DNA from: Sympetrum striolatum
Taxonomy: Eukaryota; Arthropoda; Insecta; Odonata; Libellulidae
Direction of reading: 5' to 3'
DNA: 64,000 bases
Assembly: GCA_947579665.1 (NCBI GenBank)
Contig: OX388345.1
Coordinates: 64,037,454 to 64,101,453, forward strand
In this document: one piece after another, positions 25,460 through 37,569 of the stretch
How positions within the stretch are numbered: the stretch's first letter is position 1
How the letters are laid out: each line of letters starts with the position of its first letter
Program-made: the position numbers and the translations under genes
The notes under the pieces: model-generated
Told to the model about the DNA's origin: nothing
The model's input: only the letters and a program-made list of their open reading frames with translations
Databases searched by the model: none

Positions 25460-25825
25460 TCATTTTACAAACTCCTTATGATGTTTTGGGAAGGATTCTA
25501 AGACTCCTGCAGGCAAATCATTCCAATCCGTTACGATACAGAAAAGAGAATTTAATAATGTTTTTTCTCTGTTTTATTAATTCAATTTCATGTCTATGGT
25601 CTTTTCTGCCATGAAATTTTGCCATAGTGACTTTGTTTGATAATTCTTCTAACGACTTAACTCCTGTGTATACTTTAAAACATACAGCTAGCCTTTTCTT
25701 TAATCTCCGCTCCTCTAAACTATCCCAACCTAATTCTTTTAGCATCTGGGTAACGCTATCAAGCATTGCATATAATATGGGTATAATTTCGATATTGACC
25801 GCTGATCGCAGAAGTTACGTAAACG
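25460..25825 (-). pseudogene. 3' end of a non-LTR retrotransposon reverse transcriptase (CR1/L2/jockey type), frameshifted
   Basis: The minus strand encodes SVTQMLKELGWDSLEERR, then RLAVCFKVYTGV (25766-25518 frame), the typical C-terminal segment after the RT domain of CR1/L2/jockey-like elements. The frame stops at 25518, but the next frame continues as VTDWNDLPAGVLESFP to a TGA at 25460, the usual end of such ORF2 proteins (W-N-x-L-P motif). Upstream, another frame gives a VTSAISGQYRNYTH-like stretch up to about 25825. At least two frameshifts and a missing RT core make this a dead, 5'-truncated copy. Confidence 0.8.
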
Positions 25826-25939
25826 GCCCCTAGCCTGGTTCCCAACTCCCCCCTTTAAAACTGTCACTCTTTCCCTCCACGTCCTTTAGAAATAAAAACG
25901 CCTTCCTCTGGCGCCTTCAAATACTACGCGAGAATCCTC

Positions 25940-26150
25940 TCAGCCATCAGCGACCCGTGCTAACGAGAGTTCTCAGCGGCGGCGTGGAGTGGCGCGGACG
26001 CCGGCGAGACGCGTCTCTCACGCACGTCGACACTCGAAACGGAGAGAGAGACTCATCCCACTGTCCGTCGGAGGAATCACCCTCGGGTGCATTTGCCACC
26101 TTCGAGCCACTCACGCCGTGAGGTAGGTAAGGAGCGGGGAGGGGCGATTT
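25940..26150. promoter_or_regulatory. Second CpG-dense island, possible distal promoter or enhancer
   Basis: Besides the acj6 promoter this is the densest CpG cluster in the window (for example GGCGCGGACGCCGGCGAGAC near 25990 and the CGCACGTCGACACTCG area near 26020). It lies about 12 kb upstream of the acj6 exon and adjoins the retrotransposon remnant. No TATA box, clear Inr or coding exon could be assigned. Confidence 0.4.
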
Positions 26151-27257
26151 TTCCGGGAGATTCTGCGGTAAGTGCAATGCGGTGAAATTTTAATCGCCGC
26201 TTACTTATTCAACAACGGTCGGAGGCAAGGTGTCAAGTGGACCATTGTGATGAAACTACCTTCTTTACCCCCCTCCCCTCGCTTTCCTTCGGCGCTCGCT
26301 GTCTTAATCACACTGCCGATATTCCCTTTCCAAATATATTCGCTAGCGAAGTAAATATATAGTTGTTATTAATATACTCTATTTGGACGATATGTTTTTG
26401 TGGGCAAGTGTAGCGAATCCATCTGATTTTGAGCTATCAAATTTGGGTTCAATCGGAGAATGGGGTCACAGAATCGGGAAGAATCTTCACGAAAATGAAT
26501 GCAGAAATCCCTGGAAAATGATTTATTTGAAACGTAACGATTACAAAGTTTTTAACGCATGGGAAAAGTTGTGCAGTCATTCTCGGGATTTTATACCATC
26601 ATAAGATATACTAGTCGCGGTAATATTTTTCAAATACAATATTAATTGACAGATTTCCACTCAGTCGAGCTTCCCTTTATTGATTATAGTCTTCGTATCG
26701 ATATTTAGTTTATTTGCAGTTTCTCATACTCCATTTTCCAATTCCACTTGAACTCATGTTAATTCCCATCACATGATAAGATTTCGCGGGTAATTTTGTC
26801 TGGCTTTGAGCTTCAGAGCACCAATACAAACATTTACACATTGATTAAATAATAAAAAATAAATTATAATATAAAATTTCAACTTGAGCATCGCAAAAAC
26901 GTATTATTTGGGATTATTGCCATAGTCGAACGATTGCTTGGCAATCTGAAACGACATTGATAAACCTTTGATTAGTTACGAGGTGAAGCTCCTCGATCAA
27001 TGTGACTTCAAGATTCTGTTAATGTTCAATAAAAAGTAACTTGACCGATTGGAACTATACGCAATTTAAAAGGGATAGTGGTAGAAAACAATAGCTTCTT
27101 TCTAATGTTGTTTAAATATTTAATAATTAAATAAATCAAATGTTTACAAATGTTCCAAGACTTCAGGTACGTTTGTGGCTGAAAATTATTCAAATAAAAA
27201 TTGAGTTAATAAATTCAAGCTCTTACAATAAGAAGTTGAACATCAAGTAGTGGATCT

Positions 27258-27380
27258 ATTTCTAAATTTGCTTCGACAACTGAGTACATTTTGCACACAT
27301 GGTCCCCAACCGGGAATTGAATCTGGGAATGCTTTTAACATAGGCGAAGACGTTATCCGCTTGACTATCTTGGAGGTCCA
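27258..27380 (-). mobile_element. Decayed copy of the same tRNA-derived SINE
   Basis: The minus strand reads a head with recognisable ATAGTCAAGCGGA (A-box region), a mutated B box (ATTCAATTCCC) and the family body: ATGTGTGCAAAATGTACTC followed by GTTGTCGAAGCA. It has many substitutions and no clear target-site duplication, so it is an old insertion. Confidence 0.7.
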
Positions 27381-28979
27381 AGATCCGCAGATTTTACAAT
27401 AAGTAACAGTATTAACAATAAGTTACAATTCATCTACTTTCTAGAACCATCAGAGTGAAAAATAGGAAAGTGTTCTCTCTCTCTTTTAAGCAAAGCGTGA
27501 CCGTAGAGGTGGAATATTCAAGTATCATGGTGAAAAATTATGTAGAGATGAAGGTATTAGGAAATGAATTTTAGTGAAAAACATAACTTAAAGAACTCCG
27601 ATCTTCTTCATTGCGGGTGGGTAATCCAACGGTTCAGTCGATTAGCAGGATATTTCAATAGCAAAATAGAAAGAAACATCGCACTTCAAACTAGAATTAA
27701 AATTGATAGGAAATATATTAATCGAGCTTATTGTCAGAAGAGCGGAATATAAACCGTGCAAAAAAAAACAAAAGAATTATTTCGCATTGATTGGAGGAAA
27801 AAATTGACCATTAGATAAAAATGAAGACATAGTAAAGAATAGATGTTGAAAAGAGATTAATATCGCTATTAGAATCAATATACATCAAAGTATGGGCTTA
27901 TGGAAATGTTGTAGCGGGAAGAGCTGCCTATGAATGCCTTACATTTATCAGGATACTAACTACTGAATTAGGAAGAAAGGAAGTAACATCATCCCATATT
28001 ATTCAAAACGATGATAAGGTTAGAGCGTAATCATTCATAATAACGCAATCTTAGGTGCCTAATATAACCCATACCAAATCCAAGTATACGATAATGTTGT
28101 TTATATTTGGATTTAGCCAACGGATGATCAGAATTGATAACTTCTTTCTGAACCATAAGAGTGAATTGCTACGATAAATCAATACAAATATATTTTGAAC
28201 TAAAGAAAGAAGTAGAAATATAAAAATAAGTAATTCCATAAAGCCTAAACTTTCGAATGTGAATGGTTAGTTGAGAAATTTTATAAAATATAACACCAAA
28301 CAGAATCTGATTTTCATTTATAACAAGATATGTTTAATTTGCATGAAAATAATTCTATGTAATATTTTAAATTAGACATGGAATCATAGAGAAACGGGTG
28401 GGAATTTATACGCTATCCGAAAAATTTCCTTACCCGAATTATTATAAAAAATAACAAAATATATTTATTATTTTCACAAAAGTTTTCCACAATATGCGCA
28501 GATTAATGTACTAATATCTATATAATGAAAAAAGATTATTTTCATATAATTATAAATGCTTCTGGAAAGGATTGTTCTCCGAATACGTTTCCAACTGTGA
28601 CCTTCCTTGAATGAGGAAGGAAATTGGAAATTAGTGCTTGGGAAATAACTTTCAGGTGAATCATGAGGTGAATTCGTTGAAAATAAAGGTATTTTACGCG
28701 GTAAGTGTACCTTATAGTGTAATTTAATGTGCCATTTTGGCAGTGCCGAAAGAGGTTTTGTAATTATAGTTTTAGTGTGAGAAATTTTGTAATGGTCATA
28801 ATTGGATTGAATTTGCGATGAATTTCCATTTTGTCAAACCATTCTCTATCGATTGAATTCGGAAGCCTTGCATAAATAGATCTTTCGGGAAACGAATACA
28901 TTATCCAAGAGGAAATTCATCGTCGACCGGTATCAAGCCTCAAGGGGATTATTTAAACAGCGAGAACCTTTCGCACTGT

Positions 28980-29380
28980 GGGCAACCCTCATTAAGACAC
29001 CAAAGTACAAAATCCTCATCTAAACATCTCCCGCATTCGAAGAAATAATAGCGCGTAGGAGAAGAACGAGGAGCGAATCGATAGACAAACACATTGATCC
29101 ATTTGCATTTGGGGTTGGAGAGGGCAGACTTTACTTTTCCGAATCTGATCGATAGCGAGTGGAGGAGGGAGGAAAAGGGGTTTTTGTGCTTAACGACAGA
29201 CTCGGAAACTTGTATCCCAAAGGATATATAATCTCAAACAGAGGAGAACTTTAGGATCGCCCCGAGCTCCACGTCAAGATGGAGTAAGTGAAGGAAGGGC
29301 TATGAAAGCGGACGAACAAATAGCTCCCCTTCGGTAAACCCCTTTCCCCTCCATGCTCCCTTATTCCTTGTATCCTCGAT
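28980..29380. other. GC-richer island
   Basis: Moderately GC-rich unique sequence, purine-rich in the middle. Nothing recognised. Confidence 0.25.
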
Positions 29381-30879
29381 ACCTCGATACATTTCCATAT
29401 TCCTATCCAGGCCCATATTCTGAGAAAATAAACGATATCCGTGTATCATATACGCCAGAAAATCGTTACAGCTTTTTTGATCAACTGGATTAGTATTACA
29501 ATTATGCATGGTCCCTGCGACCACATATTCATGAATGAAATATATTCGTGTCTTTTGATAGAAAATACAAAAGTGTGTCTTATACATAGTTACTTTTCTC
29601 GAGGTCTTGTTCAAGGTTGTCACGATATGAGAGATGCTGAACAATGGAATTTATTTCAATCTAGTGTTTCCAACTGCTATGGAAAGTTTTGTTTTACAAT
29701 TATCGTACTGCATCCAGGAGAAGTTTTTCCCTGGTAGCGTTCTAGGTAAGTATAGGAAAATAAAGGCAAATTACGACACTGTTTATCTTCCATAATATGC
29801 CTTACTCCCATTTCTGAGATTTCGGTATTTACTGTTGGAGGATTGGGAAGTTGGAGGAAAACAGTTCTCTGGTCACAATGCTGAACTGACAGGTTCTAGA
29901 CACAGAGATATCCTGTTGATTTTAGTTTTTCCTTAAATCAAACATATTTACATAAGGAATAACCACGATCCAAAGGATCGGTTTCTCAAGCAAAAGCTGC
30001 ATATATCATTTTGTACATCTGAGGCCCAAATAGAACCAAATAAAGGATTATTTGATCTTAATTTTCAAGCAAATACAAACCTGATACCATTGAAAATTTT
30101 ATTTTGGCAAATGAAATATATTTATCAATGTCAACTAGAGGAAATTAGCACATCTGCTACGTGCAAGAAATTTTAACACCAAGTTTGCAAGGAGTAATAA
30201 GACGTAAACATCAACAGAGGGCTGAATCCTATTTCATATGTTTGCATTTATGTATTTACAGAAGCAGAAATTTGTTGAAACAAATATGTATTATTACTTA
30301 ATAAGCCTAAATTTAGAATGTAACTGTCAATCCAATTGGAATTAAAGAACCTTTTAAGGATAATCGTTCAATTATTTAACTCCTGCGACCATGTGCCCTC
30401 ACCAGAACACTCTGCTTCTGGATTTTTCAATTTAAACTGCCTTAAAATGTTTAGAATCTGAGGTATTTTCTCCATATTCCATGAATTTAAATCAGATAAT
30501 GTGAGGATTTAGTATAAGGAATCTTAACTTGTAAACTCCTTTCTTTTACAGGCGTGGATACATTGTGAGGAAGACTGTCAGTGGGATGTGAATGAACTAA
30601 ATGATCATTTATAAGCGTATAATATCTAGCTCCAAAACTACTGACAGACTTTGAGATTCTGAGTACTCGTCAATTTTTTCCCTAACAATATTTAAAACGG
30701 GATAGTAAATTACTTCTCAGGTATGACCATTCATCTAACATTGCCTATCTCGGAATATCGACTCCCATTGGAACAATTTTCTGCTAATCCTGAATCTCAT
30801 CAGTATCCCCAAACCTTTCGTGAACTCAAAAGCATTGAAACGCAATTGCTCATAGGAATCTCCATCGCTGTCACCGTCT

Positions 30880-31340
30880 CCGTAATTGTCTCCATTCTTT
30901 GTTCTCCTCCCCCGCTAACCCTATGTCAGCCCTTCTCCCTCCAACTCCCGAAGGGCAGCCCATGAAGGAGGGTCACCTCCCGCCATTTCTTCCGCCCATC
31001 AGCCGACCTCTTGGCCATGTTTTCACCCCCGTAGGATATCGAGGGGTAGAGGGGCGATAAATCAGAGGAAAGGGGTTGTTGCGTGGGGAACGCTAAAGGG
31101 ACTGCCTCCTTCCTGTCCGGCGGACTGGGGGCGAAGATTGGAAGTTAATGACACCGCCCACCTGTCCCTTTCCGCCGGAGTTTGGCCGAGTTGACCGAGG
31201 GAGAGGGGGTGTCCTCGAGGGCTGCAACTTCGGCCGCAAACAAGGCCCCGTGCACATGCAGGGTGGAAAGTTTTACTTTCCTTCCGCTGGGGGAGCGGAA
31301 GAGTGACGAAGTACATTTTTCGGCGAACGCGATAGGCTAG
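30880..31340. other. GC-richer, CpG-containing island
   Basis: About 460 bp with many GC-box-like and GGCCGAG words. The open frame on the minus strand (31062-31316) has no family resemblance. Confidence 0.3.
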
Positions 31341-32539
31341 CGATGACGCAGGAAGTGGAGTTTTAGCGTTTTTGAAATGGTTTTTAAACAGCAGCTGTTA
31401 TCAACTGCTGAGAGTTCTGAGAGGATAATTTGCAATGACATAGGTAAATCATGTTTTGTAATCTAAAATTTTGGTAAACTCAAACTACATTTTGAAAAGT
31501 AAAGCATCTCAAACGAGACTTCCAGAGAAGCTAAAGAAATGTAGCTGTTTATAAAATTCATACATGAATAATTTATTAGAAAGTACCGATGAGAATGAAT
31601 GCTGAAAACTGATTGGAAAATACTTGTTAAATGTAAAAAATTTGCTTAATGTGGAAAAAACGAGGAATATAATTTCTTGATTGTAGAATAAACTGGAGAA
31701 ATAAGAAACTAAATTTCTACTTGATCATCCAATTTCCAACATTATGTTGATGGACTCCAATACCTTGTTATTTATAAACCATAAAATTTATCTAATAAAA
31801 TATAATGATGTACGAATGGTTCATGCTATGTAACTGCCAGTCTAAAACTAAGTATCAAGATAATTATACTTCTGAGATTTACATACGAAAGACAATGAAA
31901 ATCAGACCATAGTATTGAAGTAAATAAAATAATACTGAGAAATTTATTGGGGAATTGAAATCAAATCAACCAAAAGTTGCAAAATGTAATCAAAATTATT
32001 ACAATGGATCTAGTATAAATGCTGTTGGAAAATAAAAGCTAGCTATTGAACAAATTATCCACTGAAAATTTCTACATCTTTCGGTTGCAGCTCACGCAAC
32101 CTATTTTCCGGTGATAAATATGAATGTCTGTTTAATTTACCGTGAATTTTTAATACAACAGTTAGATGTAGAAAACATACCTGAATTCTTACTCGTATTT
32201 TCATAAATGGACCTGGAAAGGGTTAAGGTATATTGCACATAAAGACGTGCACCCAGGAAGTCCGTTTTGAAGTTCGTTTTTCCTTTCAATAAAAGTACTT
32301 TAAAATATTTACCTTAGGAAATGTATTTCTTGGCTGCAAAAACATCTACAACATCAGACGATTAATATTCCAAAAGCTCAGAAAACATATTCATATGATA
32401 AAACTAAAGAGAGTGAATGCAGATTCATATTCTTCGGAGAAATAGAAAAGTAAACATATAAATCATAGTACATGCATGCATAGTCTGCCATCGAACAATG
32501 AACCATCCTAAAAAAAATTATACCACCGAAGCCCCATTC

Positions 32540-33010
32540 AGAAGCGCACCAAAAGTATTCCCTCTCCTCCCGACTTGCGCGCTATAACGAGGAAACATTT
32601 TATCTAAGGAGTAGCAGTTGGCAGCGGCAGTTTGCATTGAGAACCAATTGAGGGGGACACGGCTTCGGGGATTTGTTTTGCTACGCCTCTCATCCCCTCC
32701 CGCCCCCTGGGGGATGCGACGGCACCCGCACCGTACCCCTTCTCTGCGCCCCTAACTATCGGCCGACATAGCCTCAAGGATGGAAATAAATATCAATTAG
32801 AGAGGGAAGAGCAAAGAAGGGGAAGAATCAAATGTTCAATTAAATTTTCACGGAGTGTGTTTGGAAGAGTGCGATATCGGAGGGGAGGGAGTCGAAGGAG
32901 ATTACGCCCTTGGCACTGAATCGAAAAACCTACGAATGCCCTCGAGTTCGGATTATCTCAATCCGCGGGATTAGGATACTTGATTAACCGTTATAGGGAG
33001 CAGAAGTAGC
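32540..33010. other. GC-richer island
   Basis: Moderate GC, with a C-rich block near 32690-32750. No gene recognised. Confidence 0.25.
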
Positions 33011-33053
33011 CCGAGGACTGCTAATGCAATAACTAATAATAAATTCCCAAGTT

Positions 33054-33098
33054 AATTTTACATGCAAACGTATACTTTATGTGTTTGCATGTAAAATT
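33054..33098. repeat. Perfect 16-bp inverted repeat containing octamer-like words
   Basis: AATTTTACATGCAAAC (33054-33069) and its exact reverse complement (33083-33098) flank a 13-nt loop. Each arm holds ATGCAAAC, one base from the POU octamer ATGCAAAT. It could be a paired binding site or a chance palindrome. Confidence 0.5.
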
Positions 33099-33123
33099 CT
33101 TCTATTCGAGATAACCACTACAA

Positions 33124-33169
33124 TTGTCCCGATTATTAACAATACCCTTTGTCCCGATTAATACCAATA
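33124..33169. repeat. Short tandem duplication, about 26-bp unit
   Basis: TTGTCCCGATTATTAACAAT and TTGTCCCGATTAATACCAAT lie 26 bp apart. Confidence 0.55.
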
Positions 33170-34315
33170 CGCCACGACTCGCTATATTACCATTCAACAC
33201 CTTTTTTATTTCTTGTGTCATTTACACAGTAAAATATTAACTATTTTAAATTTACCTCTCCGTTTGGAATCAATTACACCCTAGTTAAATAGTATTTCAC
33301 CTGTGTCATTCTTCTTCCATCAATTCTTTTCTTCTTTAAATTAGCGTAAAACGATCATTTTATACTGATCCCCAGTCTTACTTTCCTTTCACATTTATTA
33401 ATTTCCTATTAATACCTGACTGTTACCCGTTTTAACCCCATATTTTACTTAAATGACCCATCCCGTTTGAACTGAAATAAAACATTATTCTCTTCATACT
33501 ATGATTTTGCAATTGAATTAATTATGTATGGGAATAAAATCTAAATAATCAAGATGTAATATGTTTTACATTCATCTAAAATTTTAATAATCACGAAAAA
33601 TGGACATTAATCATTTTATTTAAATAACTGTATAGAATAGAATAAGAATTTGCATAAACATCAATAATTAATGCAGATTAATGTGTGCGTAGGCCATACT
33701 TGTAAGGAAAAAAAATGAAACTTGTTCGTTCTCTAGAAGAAATAATAGCCTATTCTAATCATAGTTGAAATACCTGAAATGTATGGATAGAAGGGAGCCT
33801 CTTTAGTCCATTCTAGCGCTTTACCACAGGTAGATGAAGCGTTTAGGTTCCTTAGGTCATTATTTTGATGAAAAATATTAATATTTTACCAGTTGATTTA
33901 AAATCCTACCAATCTAACATTCGATTTTCTACATCCAATACATGATTTAATACAATTAATACAACAACTGAAAATACATTTGCTCCAAAACAAATTTAAG
34001 TATTCTCTATATGCGTTTGAAGAAGCTTACCTACCTCAAAATAGGATGTTTGCAAGGGGTAACATTCTTAATTTGAATAAAATTGATCATGCCTTTCATA
34101 ATATACACCTCGAATCCAAATAAAAGGTGACTAACTAAATAAAAGACTATTTTCACTACAATTTTTGCTGAATAATAATTTTATAACGTAGACAACAATA
34201 AGATGGGAAGGACTTAAAAACAGATGAATATTTTTCTATATTGTAGTAGGTCGGAGATTTCCAAAACGAAACTGTCCAGGAGTGAAAACAGACAGCACAG
34301 TCAATGAAACCTTAG

Positions 34316-34551
34316 AAAAGAAATGGAAGTTGGGACACGGCTGTTAAGGTATTAGAGGTTTAAAATCTCCAATGGCCGTTTTTATCGACGTTCCTCTTCT
34401 CATTCCCCGGCATTCCGAGAAAACAATACAGGACACCGCACTTTGTGCTCTCAAAAAGTGCGGTGTCCTGTATTTTTTTCACGGAATACCGGGAAATGAG
34501 ATGAGGAACGCCGGCAAAAACGGCCATTGGAGATTTTAAACCTCTAAATAT
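34316..34551. mobile_element. Long-hairpin mobile element, copy 1 (236 bp, 13-bp direct repeats)
   Basis: Arms 34352-34444 and 34455-34547 form an almost perfect 93-bp inverted repeat around a 10-nt loop; the outer part begins TTAGAGGTTTAAAATC. About 36 nt outside the left arm (AAAAGAAATGG...) and 4 nt outside the right arm also belong to the element, because the 57.4-kb copy has matching extensions. The 13-bp repeat AATGAAACCTTAG flanks it at 34303-34315 and 34552-34564. There is no ORF. Asymmetric ends and a 13-bp duplication do not fit common TIR transposon superfamilies. I do not recognise the family. Confidence 0.75.
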
Positions 34552-34719
34552 AATGAAACCTTAGGTTTCATGTTTTTAGTCCACAAATTTTCTCGCATCA
34601 TACGCAGACATTTTAAGATCTTATGATGGACCGTAAGAACTAATGATCACGTATAATTATGGCAGTTTATTTCACGTGTATAACGCTATCCGTTTATTTT
34701 CCACGTCCTTTCAATGGTT

Positions 34720-35400
34720 TTTCAGGCAACTTCTGGCATCAAGGTAGATAAGCGGAGCGCTGTCTTTGGGGCGCCTGCAATTCTCGCCCGCTGCCGACCT
34801 CGCCGGTAGGGCGGTCTGCATACACTCTCGGGGCGAGAACACACCGGAGACGTCGAGGGAGGAAGCAGGCCGTGTTGAGATTAGGAGAGCAACAGTGATG
34901 CCTTAGAGGGCTTCCGAAACAGCAGGGAGTAAAAGGCTGCCGACACGACGGGTGGGGGACGTAGGAAAAAGGAATGATTTGGTAGCACATGTTATGCTTG
35001 TCGTATTCGATTCCACCCTTTCCCACTGCCGCTTGCCCCCTCCAGTTGCCGCCCCCGGAATGGATGAGCGGGGGCCCCATCCCAGGCTCACCATCGGATA
35101 ATTCGCTGGCTGCCCCAAAGTGCAGAGACTGCGGTGCGATAGGGTTTGGGGTCAGGGGTCGTCAAAGAATCATGCGCAGCTCTAGGTTAAGTGGGTAGCT
35201 CATGTATACTATCGATAGCGGATCATCTCTGCATCTCTCCCCCACTCCCCATCTCTCTCCACCCCTCCGCCGTCCTGTATATCTAACGAAGCCTTTTCCG
35301 TGGAAAATCGGCAAGGTAAAGCCCGAGAAGGATTTGAGATTCCGCTAATGCCCTCGGGGCGATCTGTGTATGCGGTGATGAAAACGTTCGTTTATGGAGA
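34720..35400. other. GC-richer, CpG-containing island
   Basis: It lies about 3 kb upstream of the acj6 promoter. Open frames on both strands (34739-35198) overlap each other and look compositional. Candidate proximal regulatory DNA only by position. Confidence 0.3.
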
Positions 35401-37569
35401 AAAATTTATCTAATAGGCCGAGATTCAGCACAGATTTAGTCTGCATACAGGCTCAAAATAGCGGCGTAACGAAGAAAGTCACGGTCCATTATATTCCCAT
35501 TTCAAAAGGCGGTTTATGTATCGTTTACCAATGCCTCATGTGCTCCTGAAATATTCATAAGGACGTAGGATGTTGAAGTATTAAGCTTCCAAAGTGATTC
35601 CTGACAAATTAATTCGAAATTTCTACGACAAAATCACTCTAGTTGAGAGCAAAACACCTAAGTGTCGGCGCTTGGATTGGATTAAAAAAATGGCGTTATC
35701 GGATACTAAACTTTTCTTGCGAATGTTTTAACCAATATCCAACTTGCGGGCCATACTTAAATGCTTAATGTATTTCTTGACAACATACATATTTCTTACC
35801 CTAACGCCAGATAATTGAAATAGAAAAATTTTGAAGATGATTGAACAGCAGATCAGGAATATGATCTAAAAATGAAGGAGTGAACTCAATTCGTATGCCA
35901 CTGTCGAGAGATAAACTAATATATTTTTATCTAAATTTTAATGTATTCTAACATGCCATCTCACTGAGGTTAAAAGTTAAGATGTTTTTGTGCAAAAGAT
36001 AAGTCAAATAACGTAGCGTAAGTAAAATTATAATTTTCTTACTCACATAACATTCATTTACCTGTGGAGTTAAAGGCAACCAAGGTGAAGGTTTCCATAA
36101 AATATTATGCCATCTGATATATTTTATCTAGAGGATGTATATTATATTCAAATAATGTGATTAAAGGATGGAAATCAGTAGGTGGGCAAAAACATTCAAT
36201 ACCTTTCTCATCTTCCATCAAACAGCTATGTGCGAATCCTACGCCTTTTTCGCGAAACGAACCATATTTGCCTGATTTATTAATAGCGTTCCATTTTTCG
36301 GGAGCATAGTCTGAAAGTGCTGTTTTAGTTTGATGCGAAGGATGGAGGGATATAAGCAAATAACACCAATCCTGCAAAAAATTCCAAGCTTTCATATGAC
36401 CCACATTCCAACAAAATCTATGAAAACCCTCGCACGGGTATCCTATTTTTACGCCATTAAGCCCATTAATAAAATTAGGGAGGTAAATTTAAAGGTGATA
36501 CCCGAGTGATATATTTTAACATCTCCCGAATAATATATCGCTACTTTCGGAATCCCACAACGGCAATTATCACGCACGTATCGCGCGCACGCAGTTGGGA
36601 AAACACGTATGTGCTGTCGACACCCTCCTGCAAAAAATATCAATTTGACTTAGATCCATTTGTTGTTCGCGAACGACATATTTGCATGCCATTCATATGA
36701 GAGGTGGGGCTTTGCTCTTGGACAGCAGCTATGTATAAGTGCAACTTTCTGATACTGTGAAACGCTATCTTCACTACCATAGAGATAAGGGTTTACATCA
36801 GATTGAATTTTCATTCTATCAAAATTAAAGAAATAGGAAATCGAATTTGAGTAAATGCATTGCATGTGTTTACAGATGGAGCTAATTCTTTAGCCATTAT
36901 TTTCGTCTCTCTGTTTATTCTTATTCCTAAATGGATCAAATGTACGCCAAATAAATTAAGTAGATTCCATAGTAAATCAAAACATCACAATTTTCAATAT
37001 CGGAAAGAATTATTAGGCTCTATGAAAGGAAAATTCATATATTAAGAACCACCATAATTTCCTTCAAAATTAAAACAATTATCATTATAACATTTAATCA
37101 TGGACATGCACCATGGACATGTAATCATGACCTAAGGGATATACTCCAATCATAGCTTTATAAAATCGCATAACAAGTACAAAACTAAGTAAAAGTTCAA
37201 AGTTTAATAAAAAGGTTATAGTCGCATTAATAAAGATCACAAAAACATAATTATGGCATTACCTGCAAGACATGCATACTGTTACAAATCCTATAACTTT
37301 CAGATTATATTTTCCATGAGTAAAAAATGAGATTTAAATTGCTAGAGATTAAGAAGAGTATAGATTTAGGCATATTTATATTTTTACTTCGTCAAAACTG
37401 TGGTATTTATAAATTTACAAGCATCTTTTCGAAAGGTAGGTAAAAGCTATTTTGAAAACAAAATATGATAACTATTGTATAGAAAAAACACCGAAAAACA
37501 TGGCAAAGCTTTCTAACAACTCATTATGTTTTATCATCGATTCCCAGCGCCCTACATTCGATTCCACAA

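Larger units (their letters stand above)
1..37569. other. AT-rich 5' flanking gene desert of acj6
   Basis: No protein-coding gene could be supported on either strand. Open frames are short (mostly under 100 codons), compositionally driven, and lie in the GC-richer islands or in AT-rich sequence with no family resemblance, apart from the retrotransposon remnant at 25.5 kb. It holds one tRNA gene, SINEs and other repeats, and islands listed separately. The AT-rich stretches between those entries show nothing I can name. Confidence 0.65.

Noticed and set aside
29300..29737. Overlapping open frames of 114 and 98 codons on opposite strands
   Set aside because: No recognisable motif, no splice sites or promoter context, and mutually overlapping.
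34352..34547. microRNA precursor
   Set aside because: The hairpin stem is 93 bp and nearly perfect, with direct repeats outside and a second family copy, so a mobile element explains it better.
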